Positions 16,757-25,589 of a stretch of DNA of 64,000 bases are shown one piece after another (positions within the stretch are counted from its first letter, which is position 1; every line of letters starts with the position of its first letter). Under the pieces are notes generated by a model. That model had not been told where the DNA came from, made no database searches, and saw nothing but the letters and a program-made list of their open reading frames with translations. The position numbers and the translations under genes are program-made. Source of the stretch: Desulfobaccales bacterium (GTDB lineage Bacteria; Desulfobacterota; Desulfobaccia; Desulfobaccales; 0-14-0-80-60-11); NCBI GenBank assembly GCA_037481655.1, contig JBBFLF010000003.1:124001-188000 (forward strand), written 5' to 3'.

Positions 16757-17857
16757 ATGCCGGAGGCGGTGACGCCCATCACGGGGGGCGGCGAGGTCCT
16801 GGCCCAGACGCTGGCCCGGCATCGGCGGCGACGCCGTCGCTTCGCGTTTGCCCTGCTGCTCCTGAGCGGGGCCCTCCTCATGTCGGTGGGCCTGGCGGTG
16901 CGGTTGGGCCGCCTGGAGGTGACCTGGGAGGCCATGGGCACGGTTTTCCTGGCCAAACTGGGTTTGGCGCCGGCCACCGTGGATCGCACCACCGAAGTGG
17001 TGGTCTGGGGCATCCGTTTTTCCCGGGTCATCCTGGCCGGTCTGGTGGGCGCCTGCCTGGGCGTGGCCGGGGTGGTCTTCCAGGGCCTCCTCCTCAATCC
17101 CCTGGCGGACCCCTTCACCCTGGGGGTCTCCACCGGCGGGGCCTTTGGGGTGGCGCTCCTGGTGCTCCTGGGGGTGGGGGGCAGCTTCTGGGGCCTAAGT
17201 CCCTTGCCTTTAGGGGCTCTGGCCGGGGCTTTGGGGGCTTTGGGGGTGGTGCTCCTCCTTTCCCGGGAGGCGGGCCGGGTGCACAAGGAGACCCTGATCC
17301 TGGCGGGCATTGTGGTGAGTACCTTTCTCTCTGCCCTCATCAGCCTCATCAAGAGCCTGGATGAGGAGTCCCTCTCCGCCATCGTCTTTTGGATCATGGG
17401 GAGTTTCTCCGGCCGGGGCTGGGTGCACGTGGGGCTATTGGTGCCGTATGCCGTGGCGGGCCTGGTGCTCATCGGCCGCTATGCCCGGGAACTGGACATC
17501 CTGGCCTTGGGCGAGGAGCACTCCCACTTCCTGGGGGTGGCGGTGACCCGGGTGCGCCTGGCGCTGCTCGTGGGTGCTTCCCTTCTCACCGCCGGCGCGG
17601 TGGCGGTGAGCGGCGTCATCGGTTTTGTAGGGCTGGTGGTGCCCCATGTCATGCGCATGTGGCTGGGGCCGGCCCACGGCCGCTTGCTGCTCCTCAGCGC
17701 CCTCGGAGGGGCGCTCACCCTCATCTGGGCGGATGTGGTGGCCCGCAACCTGCTGGCCAGCGGCCAGGAGCTCCCCGTGGGGGTGGTCACGGCCCTTCTG
17801 GGGGGGCCCTTTTTCTTCTACCTGCTGAAAACCCGGCGGGCCAGGGGGATCTGGTGA
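16757..17857 (+). CDS. btuC: Cobalamin ABC transporter permease (FecCD/BtuC family)
   Basis: 366 residues, about ten membrane helices; inner-membrane channel for B12 or related corrinoids. Family motifs include RFSRVILAGLVGACLGVAG, NPLADPFTLGVSTGGAFG and GFVGLVVPHVMRMWLGP. GGAGAGGGG precedes ATG 16757. FecCD permeases also carry siderophores and haem; B12 is inferred from the riboswitch and the adjacent cbi genes. The basic N-terminal stretch (HRRRRRR) is unusual but compatible with a cytoplasmic start. Confidence 0.92.
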   Translation: MPEAVTPITGGGEVLAQTLARHRRRRRRFAFALLLLSGALLMSVGLAVRLGRLEVTWEAMGTVFLAKLGLAPATVDRTTEVVVWGIRFSRVILAGLVGACLGVAGVVFQGLLLNPLADPFTLGVSTGGAFGVALLVLLGVGGSFWGLSPLPLGALAGALGALGVVLLLSREAGRVHKETLILAGIVVSTFLSALISLIKSLDEESLSAIVFWIMGSFSGRGWVHVGLLVPYAVAGLVLIGRYARELDILALGEEHSHFLGVAVTRVRLALLVGASLLTAGAVAVSGVIGFVGLVVPHVMRMWLGPAHGRLLLLSALGGALTLIWADVVARNLLASGQELPVGVVTALLGGPFFFYLLKTRRARGIW

Positions 17858-18666
17858 TTCGGGTCGAGAATCTCACCTTGGGCTATGAGGGGCGGCCGGT
17901 GCTCCACCGGCTCAATTTTGACGTGCAGCCTGGAGAGTTCGTGGGGCTGTTGGGCCCCAACGGCAGCGGCAAGACCACCCTCATCCACGCCCTGGCGGGG
18001 CTGCTCAAGCCCCAGGAGGGGCGGATTCTCCTCCATGGCGAGCCATTGGCGGCAATGCGCAGCCGGCGACGGGCCCGCACCGTGGCGGTGGTGCCGCAAT
18101 CCACCGACATCCGCTTCCCCTTCACCTGCCTGGAGATCGTCTTGATGGGCCGCTATCCCCACCAGCGCCGGGCCTTCAGTCTGGCGGAGGCGGATCTGGC
18201 CACGGCCCTGTGGGCCATGCGGGAGACCACCACCGATGCCTTTGCGGACCGGCCGGTGACCGACATCTCCGGGGGGGAGCGCCAACGGGTGATCATTGCC
18301 CGGGCCCTGGCCCAACAGCCGGCGGTGCTGCTCCTGGATGAGGCCACCTCCTCTTTGGACGTGCGCAAGAAAGTGGAGATCTTTGACCTGGTGAGCCGCC
18401 TCAACCAGGAGGGCCTCACCGTTGTCTGCGCCATGCACGACCTCAACCTGGCAGCCCTCTATTGCCGGCGGCTCATGTTTCTGAAAGACGGGCGCCTGCT
18501 GGAAGATGGCCCCACCGAGGCCGTGTTCACCGCCGCCACCCTGGAGCGGGTCTACGACACCCCCATGGAGGTGATCCTGCATCCGGGCTACGGCCGCCCC
18601 TATGCCCTGACCCTGCCCCTCCATCCGGTGACGCCGGCCAAGGCGGCTTCAGGTGGCGCCTCATGA
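17854..18666 (+). CDS. btuD: Cobalamin ABC transporter ATPase
   Basis: 270 residues. Walker A GPNGSGKTT, Q-loop PQSTD, signature ISGGERQRV, Walker B VLLLDEAT and switch His in AMHDLN. The GTG start at 17854 overlaps the btuC stop (GTGA) with CAGGGGG before it; the longer frame upstream lies inside btuC. It energises BtuC for uptake of corrinoid from the periplasmic protein BtuF. Confidence 0.93.
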   Translation: MIRVENLTLGYEGRPVLHRLNFDVQPGEFVGLLGPNGSGKTTLIHALAGLLKPQEGRILLHGEPLAAMRSRRRARTVAVVPQSTDIRFPFTCLEIVLMGRYPHQRRAFSLAEADLATALWAMRETTTDAFADRPVTDISGGERQRVIIARALAQQPAVLLLDEATSSLDVRKKVEIFDLVSRLNQEGLTVVCAMHDLNLAALYCRRLMFLKDGRLLEDGPTEAVFTAATLERVYDTPMEVILHPGYGRPYALTLPLHPVTPAKAASGGAS

Positions 18667-19562
18667 AGGGCGGGGCACTTTTGCCGGGGCTCCTGGCGGC
18701 GCTCCTCGGCCTGATGCCGGTGGCGCCTCTGGCTGCCGAGCTCAGCATCACCGACGACCGGGGCGAAGTGGTGCGGCTGCCGGCGCCGCCCCAGCGCCTC
18801 ATCTCTCTGGCGGGCGGGCTGACGGAGATGCTGGCGGCCCTGGGGGTGGCGGACCGGCTGGTGGGCCGCATCCAGGGTGACGCCACGGTAAGCGGGGTGC
18901 CCACCGTGGGCACGCACCTGCAGCCCAATGTGGAGATGATCCTGGCGCTCAAGCCGGACCTGGTGGTGCAGGGCGGGGTGGCCAAGGGCCTGCCGGCCCT
19001 GGCGCGGCTCACGGCCGAAGGGGTGCCGGTGGCCCTCTTTGATCCCCGGGACTTTGCCGGGGTATTTGCCACCCTGCGGCGCCTGGGGACTCTGACCGGC
19101 CGGGAGGCGGCGGCCGAGGCACTGGTGGCGGAGCTGGAGGCCCGGCTGGCGAAAGTGGCCCAGGAGGTCGCGGGCAAGCCGAAGCCCAGGGTGTTCTTTG
19201 AGGTGCGCTATCCCAATCTTCTGGGCGCCGGCCGAGGTTCCCTGGTGCACGACATCATCATCCGGGCCGGGGGGGAAAATGTCCTCACCCATCCCCAGAA
19301 GCTGGTGCCCTTCAGCCTGGAGGCCCTGCTCAAGCTCAATCCCGAGGTCTATCTCATCCAGCGGGGGCCCATGAACAAGAGCCCCCAGGACATCTACACC
19401 CGGCCCAACTTTCAGGAGCTCAAGGCAGTGAAAGAGCGCCGGGTGCTGGTGGTGGAGGAGGAGATGTTCTCCCGGCCCGGGCCCCGGGCGGTGGCCGCGG
19501 TGGAGCTCCTGGCCCGCTATCTGCACGGCGCCGCCTCTACCCCTGGGGAGGAGACGCCGTGA
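18663..19562 (+). CDS. btuF: Periplasmic cobalamin-binding protein
   Basis: 299 residues. The signal peptide (LLPGLLAALLGLMPVAPLAA) is followed by a cluster A-II binding fold starting at ITDDRGEVVRLPAPPQRLIS. The central GTHLQPNVEMILALKPDLVV pattern is typical for BtuF/FhuD-type proteins. ATG 18663 overlaps the btuD stop (ATGA). The ligand class (B12 against other chelates) rests on the riboswitch and neighbours. Confidence 0.88.
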   Translation: MKGGALLPGLLAALLGLMPVAPLAAELSITDDRGEVVRLPAPPQRLISLAGGLTEMLAALGVADRLVGRIQGDATVSGVPTVGTHLQPNVEMILALKPDLVVQGGVAKGLPALARLTAEGVPVALFDPRDFAGVFATLRRLGTLTGREAAAEALVAELEARLAKVAQEVAGKPKPRVFFEVRYPNLLGAGRGSLVHDIIIRAGGENVLTHPQKLVPFSLEALLKLNPEVYLIQRGPMNKSPQDIYTRPNFQELKAVKERRVLVVEEEMFSRPGPRAVAAVELLARYLHGAASTPGEETP

Positions 19563-20941
19563 GTCGGTCCACGGTCAAGGGCCTGGTGGTGGCCGGCGCC
19601 ATGAGCGGGGTGGGCAAGACCACCCTCACTCTGGGGCTCATCGCCGCCCTGCGTCGCCGGGGACTGGTGGTGCAGCCCTTCAAGGTGGGCCCGGATTTCA
19701 TTGACCCCGGCCATCATGCCCAGGCGGCGGGCCGGCCGTCGGCCACCCTGGACGGCTGGATGCTCCCCCGGGAGGAGAATCTGGCCGTGTTCGCCCGCTG
19801 GGCCGCGGGGGCCCAGGTGGCGGTGGTGGAGGGGGTAATGGGCCTCTTTGACGGGCTGGACGGCAAATCCGAGGCCGGCTCCACCGCCCAGATGGCCAAG
19901 TGGCTCAGGCTGCCGGTGCTTTTGGTGGTGGACGCCCGCTCCCTGGCCCGGAGCGCTGCCGCCCTGGTGCATGGCTTCACTTCCTTTGATCCGGAGCTCA
20001 CCTTCGCCGGGGTGGTCTTCAACCGGGTGGGCAGCCCGGCCCACCTGGCGTATCTGAAGGAGGCCATGGAGGCGCTGCCCCAGGTGCCCTGCCTGGGGGG
20101 GCTCCCTCGGGAGGAGAGCCTGGGAATTCCGGAGCGCCATCTGGGGCTGACCACGGCGGAGGATCACCCCCTGTCTCCGGCATATCTGGACCGGCTGGCG
20201 AATCTGGTGGAGACGCATCTGGATCTGGATCGGCTTCTCTCCACTTTGCCGGAGGTGACCTTAGCATCTGTTCCGTCCTCGGATCTTCCCGAGCCCCAGG
20301 TGCGCCTGGGGGTGGCCCGGGACCGGGCTTTTTGCTTTTACTATCCGGATAATCTTAAGTGGCTGCGCTTATGTGGCGCCGAGCTGGTGGAGTTCTCGCC
20401 CCTGCGGGACCGGGCCCTGCCTCCGGAGGTTCACGGCCTCTATGTCGGGGGCGGCTACCCGGAACTGGCCGCGGCGGAGCTGGCCGCCAACCGCGCCTTT
20501 CTGGACGACCTCCGGGCCAGGGCGGCGGCGGGGCTCCCCATCTACGCCGAGTGCGGCGGGCTGATGTATCTGGGCCGGGAGATCCAGGACCTGGAGGGCG
20601 CCCGCCATGCCATGGCCGGGATTTTGCCGCTTCGGTTCCGCATGCGGCCCCGTCTGGCAGCCCTGGGCTACCGGGAGGTCACCCTTACGGCGGACACGCT
20701 CCTTGGGCCGGCGGGCACCGTTTTGCGGGGGCATGAGTTTCATTACTCGGACCTGGTGGCGGAGGAGGCGCCTCTGGAGCGGGTCTACCGCCTCACCCCT
20801 CGCCGGGGGGGCGAGGCGGTGGAAGAAGGCTTTTCCCAGGGGAATATCCTGGCGAGCTATGTGCACCTGCATTTCGGCAGCCGCCCGGAGGCGGCGGCGG
20901 CTTTGGTGGCGGCGTGCCAAAGATTTAAAAGCAACAACTGA
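19559..20941 (+). CDS. cbiA: Cobyrinate a,c-diamide synthase
   Basis: 460 residues. It amidates side chains a and c of cob(II)yrinate using ATP and glutamine. The N-terminal dethiobiotin-synthetase-like ATPase has the P-loop SGVGKTTLT (about 16-24), PFKVGPDFIDP and EGVMGLFDG. The C-terminal class-I amidotransferase domain has the nucleophile in AECGGLMYL and GHEFHYS. The GTG at 19559 overlaps the btuF stop, so uptake and synthesis genes are translationally coupled. Confidence 0.96.
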   Translation: MSRSTVKGLVVAGAMSGVGKTTLTLGLIAALRRRGLVVQPFKVGPDFIDPGHHAQAAGRPSATLDGWMLPREENLAVFARWAAGAQVAVVEGVMGLFDGLDGKSEAGSTAQMAKWLRLPVLLVVDARSLARSAAALVHGFTSFDPELTFAGVVFNRVGSPAHLAYLKEAMEALPQVPCLGGLPREESLGIPERHLGLTTAEDHPLSPAYLDRLANLVETHLDLDRLLSTLPEVTLASVPSSDLPEPQVRLGVARDRAFCFYYPDNLKWLRLCGAELVEFSPLRDRALPPEVHGLYVGGGYPELAAAELAANRAFLDDLRARAAAGLPIYAECGGLMYLGREIQDLEGARHAMAGILPLRFRMRPRLAALGYREVTLTADTLLGPAGTVLRGHEFHYSDLVAEEAPLERVYRLTPRRGGEAVEEGFSQGNILASYVHLHFGSRPEAAAALVAACQRFKSNN

Positions 20942-21032
20942 TTGGCAAAAAATACTGACAGGGTCGATGTGCGGGGGAATCCGGCGGTGTCCCCCACCTG
21001 TTCAGGTGCCGGTGGCAATCTGAGGAGAGGCC

Positions 21033-21674
21033 ATGTCTGCCTGGCGTATCCCCCCGGGGGAGATAGAAGCGGAGAGTTTCCGGCGCATCGAGGCCGAAGC
21101 CGGCAAGCACGGCCTCGACCCGGAGACCTGGCTGGTGGTGCGGCGCATGATTCACACCACCGCCGATTTTGACTATTTGACCCACACCCGCATCCATCCC
21201 CGGGCCATAGGGGCGGGGGTGGCGGCCTTGCGCCAGGGCCGGCCGGTGGCCACCGACACCCGCATGCTGGCTGCGGGTATTTCCACCGGTCGCCTGCAGC
21301 GTTTGGGAGTGGAGGTGCGCTGTCTCATGGATGCGCCGGAGGTGACGGCGGAGGCCTCACGCCGTGGCCTCACCCGGGCGGCGGTGGCCATGGAACGGCT
21401 GCTCCCGGAAGTGGCCGGAGGCATTGTGGCCATCGGCAATGCGCCCACGGCCCTCTTCCGCCTGCTGGAGCTGCTGGAGGAGGGTGCGCCGCCGCCGGCT
21501 CTTATCGTGGGCCTGCCGGTGGGCTTCGTCAACGCCGCAGAGGCCAAGGAGGCCTTGAGCCGCAGCGATTACCCCCACATCACTGCTCTGGGGCGGAAAG
21601 GGGGCTCGGCGGTGGCCGCCAGCGTGGTGAATGCCTTGGCCATCCTGGCCCTGGAGGAGGGGCGCCATGACTGA
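21033..21674 (+). CDS. cbiC: Precorrin-8X / cobalt-precorrin-8 methylmutase
   Basis: 213 residues. It moves a methyl group from C11 to C12 to give (cobalt-)hydrogenobyrinate. The catalytic His lies in MIHTTADFDY (about residues 39-48); VATDTRMLAAGI and VGLPVGFVNA are conserved family blocks. GAGGAGAGG precedes ATG 21033. The 91-bp spacer after cbiA is the first gap in the operon and contains a small G/C hairpin (GGGGGAATCC..GTCCCCC) but no B12 box. Confidence 0.95.
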   Translation: MSAWRIPPGEIEAESFRRIEAEAGKHGLDPETWLVVRRMIHTTADFDYLTHTRIHPRAIGAGVAALRQGRPVATDTRMLAAGISTGRLQRLGVEVRCLMDAPEVTAEASRRGLTRAAVAMERLLPEVAGGIVAIGNAPTALFRLLELLEEGAPPPALIVGLPVGFVNAAEAKEALSRSDYPHITALGRKGGSAVAASVVNALAILALEEGRHD

Positions 21675-22386
21675 GAAAAGGGGCACGCTCTATGGCATCG
21701 GCGTGGGGCCGGGGGATCCGGAGCTCATCACCCTGAAGGCCCTGAAAATTCTCCGGCAAGTTCCTCACATCTTTGCCGCCGCCTCCTCCAAAAATTCCTA
21801 CAGCATCGCCCTGAACATCGTGCGCTGCCACTTGAATGGCGCCGGTATCGAAAATCTCCCCTTTCCCATGACCAAGGATCCGGAACTCCTGGCCGCGGCC
21901 TGGGAGAAAAACGCCCGCCGGGTGCTGGCGGTCCTGGAAGAGGGGCGGGATGCCGCTTTTGTCACTCTGGGGGACCCCCTCACCTATTCCACCTTCGGCT
22001 ATTTGTTGAAAACTTTGCAGCAATTGCAACCGGACCTGAAAGTGGTCACCATTCCGGGAGTGACCTCCTACTGCGCCGCCGCGGCCTTAAGCCAGACGCC
22101 GCTTTCGGAAGGGGAGGAGTCGTTTTACGTGGTTTCAGGGGCCTTGGGCGCGGCTCGGCTCAAGGAGGCCCTGGCCCGCACCGACACCGTGGTGATTCTT
22201 AAGACCTACCGCCATTTTCCTGAAATCTACCAGGCCTTGGCGGAGCTCAATCTCCTGGACTGCGCCACCTTCATCAGCCGGGTGGGGCTGGAAGGGGAGA
22301 CGGTGGTCCGGGACCTGCGGGAGCTGGAAGGACGTCCCTTGCCGTATCTTTCCATGATCATTGTGAAAAAGCCGAAGCAAAAGTGA
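21667..22386 (+). CDS. cbiL: Cobalt-precorrin-2 C20-methyltransferase
   Basis: 239 residues, SAM-dependent methyltransferase of the corrin/porphyrin (CobI/CbiL) fold. N-terminal GIGVGPGDPELITLKA, then LGDPLTYSTFGYL and IPGVTSYCAAAA, the C20-enzyme pattern. The start is ATG 21667, overlapping cbiC by 8 bp; the open frame extends back into cbiC without support. It adds the second methyl group of the pathway. Confidence 0.94.
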   Translation: MTEKRGTLYGIGVGPGDPELITLKALKILRQVPHIFAAASSKNSYSIALNIVRCHLNGAGIENLPFPMTKDPELLAAAWEKNARRVLAVLEEGRDAAFVTLGDPLTYSTFGYLLKTLQQLQPDLKVVTIPGVTSYCAAAALSQTPLSEGEESFYVVSGALGAARLKEALARTDTVVILKTYRHFPEIYQALAELNLLDCATFISRVGLEGETVVRDLRELEGRPLPYLSMIIVKKPKQK

Positions 22387-22436
22387 AAGAGGCGATAACC
22401 CCGGAGTCCTTGCTGTAAGCGGCAGGGATTTCCCGG

Positions 22437-23600
22437 TTGAGCTCCCAGGCCAGGATGCAGTTTTCCACCTTGATGCCCAATATTGAAGCCCCACGACCCA
22501 AAGCGACCGGGCGGGCCCTGAGAAGCGGTTTTTCCACCGGCACCGCAGCCGCGGCGGCGGCGCAAGGGGCCTTGTATGAACTTCTGGGCCTCCCTTGCCC
22601 GGCGCAGGTGGAGGTGGCCCTCCCCGGGGGCGGCAGCCTGCGCATTCCTTTAGCTCGCCACGGCCGGGCGGGCTCCTGGGGGGAGGCGGTGGTGGTCAAG
22701 GATGCCGGCGATGACCCGGACGTCACCCACGGGGCCGAGATCGGGGTGCGGCTGGGCTGGGCCCCGGGGCCCGGGTCGGGCGAGCTCCTGGAGATGGTGG
22801 GCGGCTACGGGGTGGGGCGGGTCACCAAGCCGGGTCTGCCGGTGGCTGTGGGGGAGCCCGCCATCAATCCGGTGCCCCGGCGCATGCTGCGCCAGGCCGT
22901 GGCCGGGGTGTGGGAGGCGCATGGCAACGGCCGGCCTCTTAGGCTCAGGCTGGAGGTCTTCGTTCCCCACGGCGAGGAACTGGCCCGGCATACCCTGAAC
23001 CCCCGCCTGGGCATTGTGGGGGGGGTTTCCATCCTGGGGACCACCGGGCTGGTCCGGCCTTATTCCCATGCGGCCTGGCGGGCCACCATCGTCACCGCCC
23101 TCAAGGTGGCCCGGGCCCAGGGGTGGCGGCAGGTGGTCTTCACCACCGGGGGCAGAAGCGAGGCGGCCCTGAGGGCTCTGATGCCGGAGCTGCCGCCGGA
23201 GTGCTTTGTCCTCATGGGCGATTATGTGCGGTTTTCCTTGCGGGCTGCGGCTCACCTGGGCTTCCGGCAGGTGATGGTGGCGGCCTTCGTGGGCAAGGCG
23301 GTGAAGATGGCCCAGGGGTTCGGCCAGACCCACGCCTCCCGGGGGCTGATTGATTTCGCCGCCCTGGGGCGCTGGGTGGGGAAAGCCACAGGCGATCCTT
23401 TCCTGGCCCGGGAAGCGGCCCGGGCCAATACTGCCCGCCAGGTCCTGGAGATGCTGCCGCCGGCGGCCCGGGAGGCGCTGGCCGCGGAGGTGGGCCGCCG
23501 GTTGCTCGAGGCGCTTCGGATGTATGTCGGCCCAGCGGTGCATCTGACGGCCATGATTCTGGATTCTGACGGCCGGCCGCAGTGGCGGGGGGAAGGGTAG
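22437..23600 (+). CDS. cbiD: Cobalt-precorrin-5B C1-methyltransferase
   Basis: About 387 residues. It methylates C1 after CbiG opens the ring, the step that marks the anaerobic pathway. Motifs are RSGFSTGTAAAAAAQ near the N-terminus, KDAGDDPDVTHG, and GGVSILGTTGLVRPYS. The start is uncertain: TTG 22437 has GCAGGGA at 8 nt, while ATG 22455 and ATG 22473 lack a good ribosome site. A 50-bp spacer with a small hairpin separates it from cbiL. Confidence 0.94.
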   Translation: MSSQARMQFSTLMPNIEAPRPKATGRALRSGFSTGTAAAAAAQGALYELLGLPCPAQVEVALPGGGSLRIPLARHGRAGSWGEAVVVKDAGDDPDVTHGAEIGVRLGWAPGPGSGELLEMVGGYGVGRVTKPGLPVAVGEPAINPVPRRMLRQAVAGVWEAHGNGRPLRLRLEVFVPHGEELARHTLNPRLGIVGGVSILGTTGLVRPYSHAAWRATIVTALKVARAQGWRQVVFTTGGRSEAALRALMPELPPECFVLMGDYVRFSLRAAAHLGFRQVMVAAFVGKAVKMAQGFGQTHASRGLIDFAALGRWVGKATGDPFLAREAARANTARQVLEMLPPAAREALAAEVGRRLLEALRMYVGPAVHLTAMILDSDGRPQWRGEG

Positions 23601-23604
23601 GGGG

Positions 23605-24816
23605 GTGACGGCACCGGTCACCGTCCTGGGGCTGGGGATGTCTCCGGCCGATCTCACCCCCGCGGCCCGGGAGCGTCTGGCGGCCGCGGACCTTCTGGCC
23701 GGGGGCCGCCGTCTCCTGGACTACTTTCCGGAGCATCCGGCGGAGAAAGTAGTGCTGGGCCGGCAGGTGGCCGCCACGCTCAGGGAGCTGGCCGCCCGTC
23801 TGGGCACCCGGCGCCTGGTGATCCTGGCTTCGGGGGATCCCAATTTTTATGGGGTGGGTCCCCTGGCGGTGGAGATCTTCGGCCCTGAGCGGGTGGAGAT
23901 CCTCCCCAACCTCACCGCGGTGCAGGTGGCCGCAGCCCGCCTGAAGGTGGCCTGGCAGGAGGCCCGGGTGGTGAGCCTGCATGGGAGGGGCGCCCAAGAT
24001 CTGGGCCGGGCTTTGAGCCTGGCCAGGAAGCTTTTCATTTATACTGATCCGGAAAATACCCCGGCGGTCATCGCCCGGGAGCTCCTGGCCCGGGGATTGG
24101 GGGAGGCCCGGATGGCGGTCTTGGAAAACCTGGGGCAGCCGGAGGAACGCCTGGGGTGGTACACCCCAGCCGAAGCCGCCGGGCGAGCTTTTGCGGATTT
24201 GAATGTGGTGTATGTGGAGCGGCCCCAGGCCCCGGCGGCCCTGCACTTGGGCCTGCCGGAGGAGGAGCTGGCCCATGAGGCGGGGCTAGTGACCAAGCGG
24301 GAGGTGCGGGCCGTGGCCCTGGCTCTCCTGAGGCTGCTGCCCGGGCAAACTCTCTGGGATGTGGGGGCCGGCTCGGGGTCCGTGGGCCTGGAGGCGGGCC
24401 TGGCGGCGCCGGGGCTCACGGTCTATGCGGTGGAACGCCGGCCGGAGCGCCTGGCCCAGATCGCTGCCAACCGGGACCGGTTTGGGGCGGTGTGGCTCCT
24501 GCCGATATTGGGGGAGGCCCCCGAGGCTTTGGCGACGCTGCCGGACCCGGACCGGGTCTTTGTGGGAGGCGGCGGCCGGGACCTGGCCGGCATCCTCACG
24601 GCGGCGGCCCGGCGCCTGAAGCCCGGCGGGCGCCTGGTGGTGGCCGCCACCCTGCTGAGCAGCCTGGAGACGGCCCGGCACGTCCTGGAGCAGGAGGGCC
24701 TTGGGCCGGAGGTGGTGCAGATGCAGGTGAGCCGCAGCCGTCCCCTGGCCGGGGATACTTATCTTCAGGCTGCCAACCCGGTGTGGCTCCTTGCCGGCGG
24801 CCGGGAGGAGGGATGA
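23605..24816 (+). CDS. cbiET: Fused CbiE-CbiT: precorrin-6Y C5,15-methyltransferase/decarboxylase
   Basis: 403 residues. The N-terminal tetrapyrrole methylase domain (about 1-205, GLGMSPADLTPAARE, LASGDPNFYGVG) methylates C5. The C-terminal Rossmann methyltransferase (about 215-400, LWDVGAGSGSVGLEA) methylates C15 and decarboxylates C12. The fusion is the CobL-like arrangement, also found in many anaerobes. The start is GTG 23605 right after the cbiD stop. Confidence 0.95.
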   Translation: MTAPVTVLGLGMSPADLTPAARERLAAADLLAGGRRLLDYFPEHPAEKVVLGRQVAATLRELAARLGTRRLVILASGDPNFYGVGPLAVEIFGPERVEILPNLTAVQVAAARLKVAWQEARVVSLHGRGAQDLGRALSLARKLFIYTDPENTPAVIARELLARGLGEARMAVLENLGQPEERLGWYTPAEAAGRAFADLNVVYVERPQAPAALHLGLPEEELAHEAGLVTKREVRAVALALLRLLPGQTLWDVGAGSGSVGLEAGLAAPGLTVYAVERRPERLAQIAANRDRFGAVWLLPILGEAPEALATLPDPDRVFVGGGGRDLAGILTAAARRLKPGGRLVVAATLLSSLETARHVLEQEGLGPEVVQMQVSRSRPLAGDTYLQAANPVWLLAGGREEG

Positions 24817-25589
24817 TGCACCCGGTACTCTTTGTGGGCGCCGGCCCCGGCGATCCGGAGCTCATCACGGTGAAGGGCCAGCGGGCCCTGGCTGCGGCAA
24901 ACCTGGTGGTGTATGCCGGGTCCTTGGTCTCCCCGGCAGTGCTGGCCTGGGCGGCGCCAGGGGCGGAGCTCATCGACAGCGCCCCCCTGAATCTGGGGGA
25001 GATCGTCGGCCACCTGCTGCGGGGTTACCGGGCCGGGTTGCGGGTGGTGCGCCTGCACTCCGGCGACCCGGCCTTTTTCGGCGCCCTGCAGGAGCAGTTG
25101 GCCGTTCTGGACCGGGAAGGGGTGCCCTACGAAATTATCCCCGGGGTGACGGCCGCCTTTGCCGCCGCCGCCGCCCTGAAGCGGGAGCTTACCCTGCCGG
25201 AGGTGACCCAGACGGTGATCCTCACCCGGGCGGCGGGCCGCACGCCGGTGCCGGCGCGGGAGGCCCTTGGCCGGCTGGCGCATCACGGCGCCACCCTGGC
25301 CATCTACCTGAGCGCTCACCTGGCGGAGGAGGTGGCCCGGGAGCTCGCCCAGGGTTATCCCCCTGAGACCCCGGTGGCCATCGCCTACCGGGTGAGCTGG
25401 CCGGAGGAGCGCCTCCTCACCTGCACCCTGGCGGAGCTGCCGGCCACCCTGACGGCCGCGGGGATCAAACAACAGGCTCTGATCCTGGTGGGGCCCACCT
25501 TGGGGCCAGGGGCCCCGGCGGCCGCTTCCCGGCTGTATGATCCCGGCTTCAGCCACGGCCGGCGCCCGGGGGGCACACCGGGGAGGTGA
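24813..25589 (+). CDS. cbiF: Cobalt-precorrin-4 C11-methyltransferase
   Basis: 258 residues, SAM methyltransferase. FVGAGPGDPELITVKGQRAL, VVYAGSLVSP, LHSGDPAFFGALQEQ and IPGVTAAFAAAAAL match the C11 enzymes (CobM/CbiF). GGAGGAGGG leads into two adjacent ATGs, 24813 and 24816; the first overlaps the cbiET stop (ATGA). It is the last gene of the riboswitch-led unit. Confidence 0.95.
   Translation: MMHPVLFVGAGPGDPELITVKGQRALAAANLVVYAGSLVSPAVLAWAAPGAELIDSAPLNLGEIVGHLLRGYRAGLRVVRLHSGDPAFFGALQEQLAVLDREGVPYEIIPGVTAAFAAAAALKRELTLPEVTQTVILTRAAGRTPVPAREALGRLAHHGATLAIYLSAHLAEEVARELAQGYPPETPVAIAYRVSWPEERLLTCTLAELPATLTAAGIKQQALILVGPTLGPGAPAAASRLYDPGFSHGRRPGGTPGR

Noticed and set aside
20942-21032. Second B12 riboswitch between cbiA and cbiC
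   Set aside because: Only 91 bp, a hairpin but no B12 box or aptamer core.
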